Source: Halomonas sp. SSL-5 (lineage in GTDB: Bacteria > Pseudomonadota > Gammaproteobacteria > Pseudomonadales > Halomonadaceae). From it: DNA of 64,000 bases. A program made the position numbers and the translations under genes. Below are positions 30,505 through 38,939 of this stretch, piece by piece. Each line of letters begins with the position of its first letter. The first letter of the stretch is position 1. The stretch lies in the NCBI RefSeq assembly GCF_030708455.1, contig NZ_JAUYWF010000008.1, forward strand, positions 161,024 through 225,023, read 5' to 3'. The notes beneath the pieces were generated by a model, which had not been told where the DNA came from, ran no database searches, and saw nothing but the letters and a program-made list of their open reading frames with translations.

Positions 30505-31376
30505 TGAGTATCCTGATCGACAAGAACACCAAGGTCATCTGCCAGGGCTTCACCGGCGGCCAGGGGACCTTCCACTCCGAACAGGCGATCGCCTACGGCA
30601 CCCAGATGGTCGGCGGCGTGACCCCGGGCAAGGGCGGCCAGGAGCACCTCGGCCTGCCGGTGTTCAACACCGTCAAGGAAGCCGTGGAGAAGACCGGCGC
30701 CGAGGCCAGCGTGATCTACGTGCCGGCCCCGTTCTGCAAGGACTCCATCCTCGAGGCCGCCAACGCCGGCATCAAGCTGATCGTGTGCATCACCGAGGGC
30801 ATCCCGACCCTCGACATGCTCGATGTCAAGGTCAAGTGCGACGAGCTGGGCGTGCGCCTGATCGGCCCCAACTGCCCGGGCGTGATCACCCCCGGCGAGA
30901 CCAAGATCGGCATCATGCCGGGGCACATCCACAAGCCCGGCAAGGTCGGCATCGTGTCGCGCTCCGGCACCCTGACCTACGAGGCGGTCAAGCAGACCAC
31001 CGATCACGGCTTCGGCCAGTCCACCTGTGTGGGCATCGGCGGTGACCCGATCCCGGGCTCCAACTTCATCGACATCCTCGAGATGTTCGAGAAGGACCCG
31101 GCCACCGAGGCGATCGTGATGATCGGCGAGATCGGTGGTACCGCCGAGGAAGAGGCGGCGGCCTACATCAAGGCCAATGTCTCCAAGCCGGTGGTCTCCT
31201 ACATCGCCGGTGTGACCGCGCCTGCCGGCAAGCGCATGGGCCACGCCGGTGCGATCATCGCCGGCGGCAAGGGCACCGCGGACGACAAGTTCGCCGCCCT
31301 CGAGGAGGCCGGCGTCAAGACCGTGCGCTCCCTGGCCGAGATCGGCAGCGCCCTGAAGGAAGTGACCGGCTGGTAA
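30504..31376 (+). CDS. sucD: Succinyl-CoA ligase (ADP-forming) alpha subunit
   Basis: 290 residues. CoA-binding domain [29 protein letters not shown], and the phosphohistidine loop [22 protein letters not shown] precedes the ATG, which overlaps the sucC stop. Last gene of the TCA block; followed by a strong hairpin. Confidence 0.97.
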
Positions 31377-31402
31377 GCCGACATCGTCTTCGCGGGATGT
31401 GA

Positions 31403-31426
31403 AAAGGGCGCCTTCGGGCGCCCTTT
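31403..31426 (+). terminator. Terminator after sucD
   Basis: Perfect 10-bp stem AAAGGGCGCC / GGCGCCCTTT closed by a stable TTCG tetraloop, 26 bases after sucD. Confidence 0.85.
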
Positions 31427-31474
31427 CTCGATTCATGCCACCGTGCGGGAGATCGACGGAGGCAGGAGGTGCAG

Positions 31475-32266
31475 ATGAGACGATTCGTCTGGATGCTGGT
31501 GGCCGCCGCGTTGCTGCTCGCCGGCTGTAGCGAGGCCCCCACCGGGCGCTCGCGCCTGGCGCTGGTGCCCGAGGGCATGCTGGCCCAGATGGGCGAGCAG
31601 AGCTTCCAGGAGATGCGCCGCCGGCGGCCCGAGGTGACCGGCACGCCGGCCAACGCCCTGGTGCAGTGCGTCACCCGCGAGGTGGCGGCCGCCGCGGGCG
31701 CGGTCTACCCGGCTGCCGGGATGCCCCAGGCGTGGGAGGTGGTGCTGTTCGAGGACCCCGTCCCCAACGCCTTCGCGTTGCCCGGCGGGCGCATCGGCGT
31801 GCATACCGGGCTGCTGCGGGTCGCCGAGTCTCCCGCCCAGCTGGCGTCGGTGCTCGGCCACGAGGTCGCCCATGTGCTGGCCGAGCACGGCAACGAGCGT
31901 CTCACCCAGCAGCTTGGCATCCGCGCGGTGCTGCTGGTGGTGGGGCTGTTCGGCGAGGGGGACCTGGCCGGCGATACCCTGATGCGGGCGCTGGGCCTGG
32001 GCGCGCACCTGGGCATCGCCTTGCCCTTCAGCCGCGCCCACGAGGAGGAGGCCGACGCCATGGGCCTGGCCATCATGGCCGAGGCGGGCTTCGATCCCCG
32101 CGAGAGCACCGCGCTATGGCGCAACATGGCCGCGGCCGGCGATGGCCAGCCGCCGGAGTTCCTCTCCACTCACCCGGCCCATGAATCACGCATCGACGGC
32201 CTCGAGGCCGCCATGGATGCCGCCCTGGCACGCTACCAGGGTGCTACCCCTGCCCGCTGCGGTTGA
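31475..32266 (+). CDS. M48-family metalloprotease lipoprotein (LoiP/YggG-like)
   Basis: 263 residues. Lipoprotein signal ending LLLAGC (Cys18), so probably periplasmic on the outer membrane. Zinc motif HEVAH (His129, His133) with the downstream Glu ligand in HEEEADAMG (near 190). VFEDPVPNAFALPGG-like sequence (LFEDPVPNAFALPGGRIGVHTGLL) is typical of Oma1/HtpX-like quality-control proteases. AGGAGG precedes ATG 31475. It is monocistronic between the sucD terminator and the converging toxin gene. Confidence 0.9.
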   Translation: MRRFVWMLVAAALLLAGCSEAPTGRSRLALVPEGMLAQMGEQSFQEMRRRRPEVTGTPANALVQCVTREVAAAAGAVYPAAGMPQAWEVVLFEDPVPNAFALPGGRIGVHTGLLRVAESPAQLASVLGHEVAHVLAEHGNERLTQQLGIRAVLLVVGLFGEGDLAGDTLMRALGLGAHLGIALPFSRAHEEEADAMGLAIMAEAGFDPRESTALWRNMAAAGDGQPPEFLSTHPAHESRIDGLEAAMDAALARYQGATPARCG

Positions 32267-32293
32267 GGAGCGCCGGCGGCATTATCCAGCAGC

Positions 32294-32617
32294 TCACGCG
32301 AAGCCCAGGAAGACGGCCAGCGCCCTGTTGACGGCGACCATGGTGCTGTCATCGAGGTGGCCGAAGGTCTCTCCCACCCTCTCTCGTTTCACCGTCATGG
32401 GCTTGTCCACCATGATCTGGGAGGGTCGCTGCAAGCCATTCTCGGAAGTGGACTCCACATCGAGGCGGATCAACGGCGCATCGACCCGGGTACTGGAGAG
32501 CAACAGCACCGTCACACTGCCGGTTCCGGCAAACTGATCCGACTGGATGATGAGGGCGGGACACGGCTTTTCGAAGTCACCCGACAGGGCAATGGTCACC
32601 AGGTCGCCACGCCTCAT
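32294..32617 (-). CDS. mazF: MazF/PemK-family toxin endoribonuclease
   Basis: 107 residues. The family pattern is complete: N-terminal RRGDLVTIALSGDFEKPCPALIIQSDQF, the strand SVTVLLLSST, and PSQIMVDKPMTVKRERVGETFGHLD with the conserved lysine/arginine region. Toxins of this group cleave mRNA or tRNA at short sequences. It overlaps the upstream antitoxin gene by 4 nt (ATGA), the usual toxin-after-antitoxin order. Confidence 0.92.
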   Translation of the reverse strand: MRRGDLVTIALSGDFEKPCPALIIQSDQFAGTGSVTVLLLSSTRVDAPLIRLDVESTSENGLQRPSQIMVDKPMTVKRERVGETFGHLDDSTMVAVNRALAVFLGFA

Positions 32618-32844
32618 GCGTCACACTCGTCGTCGTCCAGGTCCAGGAGGGCGGCATCCATGAAGTGCTGCAGATCCTGATCCCCGGCGTCGGCAGCCGC
32701 GACGGCAGCGCACTGGCGGCGGGCCTCTTCGGCGAAGCCGGGTTGGCGGGTATCCGGTACCCAGATCTGGATCGGGCGCAGGCCGGCCGCACGCAAGGCG
32801 GCGCGGTGTCTCTTCACCCGGTTGTTCACGTTGTCGGTAGTCAC
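32614..32844 (-). CDS. Antitoxin of the MazE-like (DUF3018) family
   Basis: 76 residues from a GTG at 32844, preceded by GGAGG at 10-nt spacing. VNNRVKRHRAALRAAGLRPIQIWVPDTRQPGFAEEARRQC is the DNA-binding ribbon-helix-helix-like signature of DUF3018 antitoxins that pair with PemK/MazF toxins; the acidic tail (DAALLDLDDDECDA) would wrap the toxin. Longer in-frame forms reach back to 33141 but run through an upstream palindrome and the next gene, so the short form is preferred. Confidence 0.88.
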   Translation of the reverse strand: MTTDNVNNRVKRHRAALRAAGLRPIQIWVPDTRQPGFAEEARRQCAAVAAADAGDQDLQHFMDAALLDLDDDECDA

Positions 32845-32867
32845 CAAGGCGAATCCTCCATTTGTTT

Positions 32868-32901
32868 CATGTAACAAGCTAGTGCGCCCTTTCGTTACAT
32901 G
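32868..32901. promoter_or_regulatory. Inverted repeat before the toxin-antitoxin operon
   Basis: CATGTAAC (32868-32875) and GTTACATG (32894-32901), perfect 8-bp arms 18 nt apart, 24 bases upstream of the antitoxin start. The similar sequence CATGCAACATG continues to the right. Likely autoregulatory binding site of the antitoxin or toxin-antitoxin complex. Confidence 0.55.
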
Positions 32902-32956
32902 CAACATGCTTGTACGAAGAACGGGCCTCAGGCGGTAAAGCCCATGGTTATCGCCG

Positions 32957-33976
32957 TTAACGACAGGGTGAAAGTGAAAGGTGTCGCCGACAGGCCAGTA
33001 GCAGGAACATCGGTGCCCCGGCGGCCAGGTAGAGGTGGTAGGAGACCAGCCGCCACACCAACACGGCGGCGGCGGCCTGCTCGGCTCCCAGCATCGGCAG
33101 CAGCAGCCCGCCGACGCCCAGCTCGGCTGCTCCCGCGCCACCGGGCAGGAAACTGAACTGGCTCGCCGCCATGGCCAGCATCTGGGTCAGGAAGGTCCAC
33201 AGCCAGTCGATGCTGCCGCCGGCGCCGATCACCGCCAGGTAGAGCAGGCTGTAGCGCAGCAGCCAGTGTGCAGTGGTCAGCACCAGCACCGCCAGCAGCG
33301 TGGTGGTGGGCAGCGCCAGGGTGGCCCCCAGCGCCTGCCGGCACCTGAGCAGGCGGCGGGCCAGCCAGCGACGACGATAGCCGCTCAGCCAGCGAGGTCG
33401 CGGTGTCGCGGGGGAGCGCAGCAGGCGTGTCAGGCAGCCCAGCGCCAGGCTAGCGCCGATCGCCACCAGGGCCAGCGCGACCAGGGCCACCTGGATCAGC
33501 GACTGATGGGGCCAGGACGTCTCGGCCAGCAGGGAGTAGGCCACCACGCCCGACAGCATGCACAGGAAGAACAGCAGGTCACAGCCCTGGTCGAGCAGGA
33601 AGACCGCGGCTCCCCGTGAGGCCGGCAAGCCGCGCCGGGCCAGCAGCATCAGCAGGGTAGCCGGGCCGCCGCTGCCGCCCGGGGTGGCGCACAGGGCGAA
33701 CTTGGAGGCCAGCTCGATGCCCAGGGCGCCGCGCTGGCCAAGCCTTCCGGCCCGACCGTCCAGCATCAGGCGCAGCCGGGCGGCATTGAGGTTCCAGCAC
33801 AGGAAGGCCACCAGCAGCATCAGGGCCAGCAGGCCCGGCGGGAAATGCTTGACCGCCGCCAGGCCATCGGCCCCGCCCAGCCAGGCGGTGACCAGCAGGG
33901 GGGCGAGCAGCGCCAGCACGATCAGTACTCCGTGCCATGGCCGCCAGCCTGGCAGCTGTCGGCGTGGATCAGCCAT
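32957..33976 (-). CDS. Lysylphosphatidylglycerol synthase-like transmembrane (flippase-type) protein
   Basis: 339 residues with about eight hydrophobic helices. Segments such as LLVAFLCWNLNAARLRLMLDG, FALCATPGGSGGPATLLMLLARRG and ASQFSFLPGGAGAAELGVGGLLLPMLG are characteristic of the UPF0104/LPG_synthase_TM family (the MprF flippase-like domain alone, without the aminoacyltransferase half). In such stand-alone proteins the role is probably lipid or glycolipid translocation. Start ATG 33976; it overlaps the glycosyltransferase gene by 8 nt, so the two are co-translated. Confidence 0.85.
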   Translation of the reverse strand: MADPRRQLPGWRPWHGVLIVLALLAPLLVTAWLGGADGLAAVKHFPPGLLALMLLVAFLCWNLNAARLRLMLDGRAGRLGQRGALGIELASKFALCATPGGSGGPATLLMLLARRGLPASRGAAVFLLDQGCDLLFFLCMLSGVVAYSLLAETSWPHQSLIQVALVALALVAIGASLALGCLTRLLRSPATPRPRWLSGYRRRWLARRLLRCRQALGATLALPTTTLLAVLVLTTAHWLLRYSLLYLAVIGAGGSIDWLWTFLTQMLAMAASQFSFLPGGAGAAELGVGGLLLPMLGAEQAAAAVLVWRLVSYHLYLAAGAPMFLLLACRRHLSLSPCR

Positions 33977-35087
33977 TCCGGGAGATCGCCTGGTGCGGGT
34001 TGCCGTGGCGCAACTGGCGATAGTGGCCCAGCAGGTCATCGATGACCCGCTCCCAGTCGAAGTGGCGTTCGACGTGACGGCGGGCGTGGCGGCCCATGGC
34101 CTGTGGGTCGTTGAGGAACAGTTCGCGGGTCGCCCGCGCCATGTCCTGCGGGTCGCGGGGGCGGCACAGGATGCCGGCGCCCAGCGGCACATACTCCTTG
34201 AGGGCGCCGGCCCGTGCCGCCACCACCGGTAGCCCGCTGGCCATGGCCTCCTGGGCCACCAGGCCGAAGGTCTCGCGGGTGCCGGCGTGGAGCATGGCAT
34301 CGGCACTGGCCAGGGCGCTGGCGACCTCCCCGGGAGGGCAGTAGCGGGGCACCACGCTGACGTTGGTGGGGACCCGGTGGGGCATCCCCGGTCCCATCAG
34401 CAGCAGGTGGTAGTCCGGCCCCAGTCGGCCCAGGGTCGCGAGCAGCACGTCGATGTGCTTCTCCGGCGAATGGCGCCCGGCGAAGACCAGCAGCCGCTGG
34501 TGGTCGCCGAGCCCCAGGCGGCGGCGCAGTGCCGGGTCGCGATGGCGCGGGTGGAAGGTCTCCAGGTCGACGCCTAGGGGTTGAACCCGCAGGTTGGCCA
34601 CCCCCCAGTCGGCCAGGCGCTCGGCCATGGCGGTGCAGGGCGCCAGCACGCTGTCGAACTGGCCATAGAGCCGGCCCACGTAGCGCTGCAGGCGCAGACG
34701 CACGCCGCGTCCCAGGCGGTCACCCATCAACCGCGGCAGGTCGGAATGGAAGAAGCCCACCGTGGGCACGCCCAGCGCCTGGCCCGCCTCCAGCGCGGCC
34801 CAGGCGGTCACGTAGGGGTCGCCGGCCTCGATGAGGTCCGGCGCCATGCCGATCAGGGTCTCGCGCCAGGGCGCGCGGCGCAGCGGAAAGCGATAGCCCT
34901 GGCCCAGCGGAATGCGCGGGGCGGGGAGGGTATGCACCCCACCCAGCGAGCCGCGCTCCGCACCGGGGACCAGCAGGCTGGTACGCAGGTCGGACTGGCG
35001 GGCCAGGAGGCGATGCTTGGCCTGCAGGTAGGTGCGAACGCCGCCGCTGGCGGGGGCGTGGAACATGGTGACATCGACGAGGTGCAC
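33969..35087 (-). CDS. Glycosyltransferase family 4
   Basis: 372 residues, GT-B fold. N-terminal acceptor domain MHLVDVTMFHAPASGGVRTYLQAKHRLL; donor domain with FAGRHSPEKHIDVLLATLGRL and the nucleotide-sugar motif AGTRETFGLVAQEAMASGLPVVAARAGALKEYV (the E(x)7E-like pattern). Resembles mannosyl- or glucosyltransferases that build glycolipids. The start is GTG with AGGAGG directly upstream. Paired with the membrane flippase-like gene downstream, suggesting synthesis and movement of one glycolipid; the acceptor is unknown. Confidence 0.88.
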   Translation of the reverse strand: MHLVDVTMFHAPASGGVRTYLQAKHRLLARQSDLRTSLLVPGAERGSLGGVHTLPAPRIPLGQGYRFPLRRAPWRETLIGMAPDLIEAGDPYVTAWAALEAGQALGVPTVGFFHSDLPRLMGDRLGRGVRLRLQRYVGRLYGQFDSVLAPCTAMAERLADWGVANLRVQPLGVDLETFHPRHRDPALRRRLGLGDHQRLLVFAGRHSPEKHIDVLLATLGRLGPDYHLLLMGPGMPHRVPTNVSVVPRYCPPGEVASALASADAMLHAGTRETFGLVAQEAMASGLPVVAARAGALKEYVPLGAGILCRPRDPQDMARATRELFLNDPQAMGRHARRHVERHFDWERVIDDLLGHYRQLRHGNPHQAISRNG

Positions 35088-35173
35088 GTGGCCTCCTGAC
35101 GGGTGGGGTTACCGTCAGGCTAGGGGCAGTATGCGACACTTCGAAGACAGCGGCGGGGTGGCCGGCCATAACG

Positions 35174-35203
35174 CACCACGGCGGCCCGGGGGCCGCCGTG
35201 GTG
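35174..35203 (-). terminator. Terminator after the RNase II gene
   Basis: Perfect 13-bp stem CACCACGGCGGCC / GGCCGCCGTGGTG with a CGGG loop, 43 bases beyond the stop of the RNase II gene on the minus strand. No T-tract. Confidence 0.6.
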
Positions 35204-35246
35204 CTGGCGTTGGCAAGCATTGCCGGGATGGCCCGGGATGCGCGGT

Positions 35247-37187
35247 TCAGTCGGCCGGGCGGGCCACCAGGGAGCGGGTCTCCTCGCGGGCCTCGACCAG
35301 CGCCACGCGGAGATGATCCCCCAGCTTGTAGCGCTCCTCGCTCTCCACCTGGATGCGCCCCTCCTTGTCGTCGATGGCCACCTTGTTGCGCTCGCTGTGC
35401 ATCATCGGCGCGGGCACGAAGGCGGTGGCGCCATTGGCGGTCAGGCGCACGCGCATGCCGCCGCGATTGACCTGGATGACCTCGGCGTCGAAGGTCTCCT
35501 GAGCCTCGGCCGCGGGGCTCAGGTAGCGCACGTAGAGCCAGTCCTTGACGTCGCGCTCGGCCATGCGGTTCAGCCGGCGACGCTCGGTGAGCTGCTCGGT
35601 GAGCTCGAGGCTCGCCTCGGCCGGGGCCTGCTCGCCCTTGAGCACCCGCTTGATCAGGCGGTGGTTGACCATGTCGCCATACTTGCGGATCGGCGAGGTC
35701 CAGGTGGCGTAGGCGGCGAGCCCCAGGCCGAAATGTGGCCCCGGCTGGGCGGACATGCTGGTGAAACCCTGGAAGCGGCGCAGGCGGGCGTCGAGCCAGG
35801 CATCATCGCGGCCCTCGAGCTCGCGCTTGAGCTCCTTGTAGCGGGAGAGCTCGGTGAGCGCCTCACGTTCCACCTCGATGGACTGGCTGGCCAGGAACTC
35901 CTGGGCGGCCTCGGCCTTGTCGTCCTCGAAGGCGCGGTGGACGTTGAAGATGCCGTGGCCGACATGCTCGGAGAGCAGGTGGGCACAACAGGCGTTGGAG
36001 GCGATCATCGACTCCTCGATCATGCGGTTGGCGATGCGCCGCTCCTCGGTGCGGATATCCAGCACGTTGCCGGCCGCGTCCAGGTCGAAGACGAAGTCGG
36101 GACGGTCCTTGAACACCAGGGCGTGCTCGGCGCGCCAGGCGGCGCGTGCCAGGGTGAGCTCGCGCAGCGCCTTCAACTGCTCGCCGATCACCGCCTCCGG
36201 TGCCCAGTCGCCCTGGCCCTCGAGCCAGTCGGAGACCCGGTCGTAGGCCAGCTTGGCGTGGGAGGTCGCGGTGGCGGCGAAGAAGCGATAGTCACCCAGG
36301 CTGCCGTCGGCGTTCACGGTGAGGGTGCAGGCCAGCACCGGGCGCTCCTTGCCCTCCCACAGCGAGCAGAGGTCGTCGGCCAGCTGCTCCGGCAGCATGG
36401 TGACGTTCTGCCCCGGCAGGTAGACGGTGAAGGCGCGGGTGCGCGCCTCGAGGTCCGCGGCGTGGCCCTCTTCGACGTAGGCGGTGGGGTCGGCGATGGC
36501 CACGCTGAGGTCCCAGCCGCCGTCCTCACGCGGGACGATGCGCAGGGCATCGTCCATGTCGCGGGTCTTCTCGCCGTCGATGGTGAAGAAGGGCTCGGCG
36601 TTCAGATCCTCGCGCATCAGGCCCTCGTCGCGCAGCGGCCAGTCGTCGCCGGCATCCGGACACTCCTGCTCCAGGGCATGGCGGGCGAGGGTCACGCGCC
36701 ACGGCACCGCCGGGTCGTCGGCTTTGGCCACCAGTTCGTCGATCTGGGTGAAGAAGCCGCGATCGTCGGCCTTGAGGGGATGGCGTACCAGCCGCGCCAC
36801 TACCCAGTCGGCGTCGCCGATGGTGGCTTCATCGAGGCTGCGCTTGATGCGGGCCTTGAGGACGTTCTTGATGGAGGGGTGATCCGGCACCACGGCCAGG
36901 CGGCCCTCGCGGAGCTGGACCCTGGCGATGAAGCGATTCATGCCGGTCTCGATCAGCTTTTCAGGCTCGACGGATCGCTTGTCGCCATCCTCGTGCACGA
37001 TGGCCTCGATGCGGTCGCCATGCAGCACCTGCTTCATGGCGGGGGGCGGCACGAAGTAGGACTCGCCATCGTCGGTTTCCAGGAAGCCGAAGCCCCTGTC
37101 GGTGGCCTTGATCACGCCCTCGACCCGAGGGGTGGTTTCACGAAGATTCTGCTTGAGTTGGGCAAGCAGCGAGTTGTTCTGCAGCAT
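35247..37187 (-). CDS. rnb: Exoribonuclease II
   Basis: Processive 3'-5' RNA exonuclease, 646 residues. N-terminal cold-shock domains (NSLLAQLKQNLRETTPRVEGVIKATDRGFGFLE; GESYFVPPPAMKQVLHGDRIEA), a central RNB domain with the aspartate cluster DGEKTRDMDDAL, and a C-terminal S1 domain (AEVIQVNRGGMRVRLTANGATAFVP). Close to E. coli RNase II rather than RNase R, which is longer with a basic tail. Start ATG 37187 (MLQNNSLL); GTG 37193 adds two residues. Neither has a strong ribosome site. Confidence 0.93.
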   Translation of the reverse strand: MLQNNSLLAQLKQNLRETTPRVEGVIKATDRGFGFLETDDGESYFVPPPAMKQVLHGDRIEAIVHEDGDKRSVEPEKLIETGMNRFIARVQLREGRLAVVPDHPSIKNVLKARIKRSLDEATIGDADWVVARLVRHPLKADDRGFFTQIDELVAKADDPAVPWRVTLARHALEQECPDAGDDWPLRDEGLMREDLNAEPFFTIDGEKTRDMDDALRIVPREDGGWDLSVAIADPTAYVEEGHAADLEARTRAFTVYLPGQNVTMLPEQLADDLCSLWEGKERPVLACTLTVNADGSLGDYRFFAATATSHAKLAYDRVSDWLEGQGDWAPEAVIGEQLKALRELTLARAAWRAEHALVFKDRPDFVFDLDAAGNVLDIRTEERRIANRMIEESMIASNACCAHLLSEHVGHGIFNVHRAFEDDKAEAAQEFLASQSIEVEREALTELSRYKELKRELEGRDDAWLDARLRRFQGFTSMSAQPGPHFGLGLAAYATWTSPIRKYGDMVNHRLIKRVLKGEQAPAEASLELTEQLTERRRLNRMAERDVKDWLYVRYLSPAAEAQETFDAEVIQVNRGGMRVRLTANGATAFVPAPMMHSERNKVAIDDKEGRIQVESEERYKLGDHLRVALVEAREETRSLVARPAD

Positions 37188-37356
37188 GGTCACGAACGTG
37201 TGGCGGGGATAGGAGAGCCACTATACGGACTCCCGTGCGCCGCGCCAAACCTGGCGTCGGGGGGCACCGCGAATCAGTGGCTTGGCGCGGGGCGGCGCTT
37301 GCGGCAGGCAGGACGGCACCCGTCGACGCCGTCGACAAGCACCGGGGAGGATGGGG

Positions 37357-37797
37357 TCAGCGGACGGTGATCACCGTGCATTCGGCGGTGTGGGCCACCT
37401 TGTGGGAGACGCTGCCGACCACGAAGCCCTTGAGATCGCTGAGGCCGCGGCTGCCCATGACGATGGCGTCGACGCCGCGTTTGCGAGATTCGCTGAGGAT
37501 GGCGCGGGCCGGATCACCCTGGGCGATCACCGTCTCGACCTGGGTCGCGCCCTGCTCGCGGGCCGCCTCGGCGGCGCGGCTGATCACCTGCCTGCCGGCA
37601 TCCTCTCGCTCCTCGCGGGAGGCCTCGATGGCGATGGCGCCGATGCCCCATACCAGGGTGGTCTCGTGGGAGAGCTCCTCGGGGATATGCAGCAGGTGCA
37701 GGATGCTGCCGTCCTGGCGGGCCAGCTGGCAGGCCACGGCGAGCGCCTTCTGGGCGTGTTCGGAGCCGTCGACGGGAACCAGGATGGAGGTATACAT
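37357..37797 (-). CDS. Universal stress protein
   Basis: 146 residues, UspA family. YTSILVPVDGSEHAQKALAVACQLA at the start, and the ATP-binding loop GSRGLSDLKGFVVGSVSHKVAHTAECTVITVR at the end (G-2x-G-9x-G-S pattern). AAGGAG precedes the ATG. It is between rnb and the ycjXF operon, 99 nt downstream of ycjF with its own ribosome site. Confidence 0.92.
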   Translation of the reverse strand: MYTSILVPVDGSEHAQKALAVACQLARQDGSILHLLHIPEELSHETTLVWGIGAIAIEASREEREDAGRQVISRAAEAAREQGATQVETVIAQGDPARAILSESRKRGVDAIVMGSRGLSDLKGFVVGSVSHKVAHTAECTVITVR

Positions 37798-37895
37798 GGA
37801 GAGACTCCTTGTCGGTGGGGGCTAACTCGAGCCTAGCGGTTTTCCCCGTCGGGGTCATGCCCCATGCCGCCTGGAGGGAGCAACCTTGACCTGCA

Positions 37896-38939
37896 TCACG
37901 ACTGCTGGCGTTCGCCGTCCGCCTCGAGTCGACGCAGCTGCTGCCACAGCTCCCGGCGCAGGTCGGAAAGGCGCGGGGCCTGGTCCGCGTGGAAGGGCAG
38001 CGGGCGGGTCAGGCGCTGGGTGCGCAGCCCCAGTCGGGCGCTGGTCAGGCCGATGCCCAGGCCCTGGGCGGCACGCGTGGAGAGGCGCCCGGCCAGGTTC
38101 ATCGAGAGCATCTCCATGCCGGCGTCTCCGGCCATCTCGGTGGCGCCGGCGAAGGCCATCTGGTGCAGCACCTCGCGCAGCAGGCGCAGGCGGGCGGCGT
38201 AGCCCAGCTCCAGGCCGTAGAGTCGGCACAGGCGGTCGACCATGGCCAGGCTGCGCCAGGCCACCAGCGCCATGTCCACCAGGGTGAGCGGGCTCACCGC
38301 CACCATCACCGCGGTCTCGCCGGACATCCGCGACACCAGGCGGCGCGCCTGGCGATCCCTGGGCGCCAGCAGGTGATGGTCGAGCAGGGTATGGAGCTCG
38401 GCGCCGCCGTGATGGGGCTGGCGTGCGGCCAGGAAGGCCTGCCAGTGGGGGTGGTCGGTATCCAGGCCCAGGGCACGGCGCAGGGCCTCGGCGGTGGCGT
38501 CGGCCTCGCGGCGGGAAGCCGAGGGGAGCCCGTCCAGGCGTTCGCGCAGCCGGTCGTGGCGACGCAGTCGGCGCAGGCGCCACAGCTCGCGGCCGAGGGC
38601 ACCGCCGCCGAGGGCCAGGGCGAGCAGCAGCAGCAGGCTCCAGGCGCCGGCCAGCCAGTCGCCGCCCAGGCCGGCGGCGTAGAGGGTGGTACCGGCCTCC
38701 ACGGCGCCCAGCCCCAGGCTGCCGCCAAGCAGCATGAGCAGTCCCCAGCGCCGTCGACGCGGCCGCCCCAGACTGGCCGCAAGCGCCGGCTCGGCCGGTG
38801 CTTCGCTGGGCGTCAGCGCCTGGCTCGGCTGGTCGTGGGCGAATGCCCGGGGCGGATGTGGGTCCGCTGCTGTGGAAGATGGGGATGGCGCCTCGGGGGG
38901 GAAGTGCCGACCGGGGCGGGGGTCGCGGGGCGTGCTCAC
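37896..38939 (-). CDS. ycjF: YcjF-family inner membrane protein (DUF697)
   Basis: 347 residues. Disordered Pro/Ala-rich N-terminus of about 60, then two transmembrane helices (WGLLMLLGGSLGLGAVEAGTTLYAAGL; LAGAWSLLLLLALALGGGAL), then the DUF697 helical domain (MSGETAVMVAVSPLTLVDMALVAWRSLAMVDRLCRLYGLELGYAARLRLLREVL). Starts with GTG overlapping the ycjX stop (GTGA). Partner of YcjX; the pair belongs to envelope-stress-linked loci, biochemical role unsettled. Confidence 0.92.
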   Translation of the reverse strand: MSTPRDPRPGRHFPPEAPSPSSTAADPHPPRAFAHDQPSQALTPSEAPAEPALAASLGRPRRRRWGLLMLLGGSLGLGAVEAGTTLYAAGLGGDWLAGAWSLLLLLALALGGGALGRELWRLRRLRRHDRLRERLDGLPSASRREADATAEALRRALGLDTDHPHWQAFLAARQPHHGGAELHTLLDHHLLAPRDRQARRLVSRMSGETAVMVAVSPLTLVDMALVAWRSLAMVDRLCRLYGLELGYAARLRLLREVLHQMAFAGATEMAGDAGMEMLSMNLAGRLSTRAAQGLGIGLTSARLGLRTQRLTRPLPFHADQAPRLSDLRRELWQQLRRLEADGERQQS

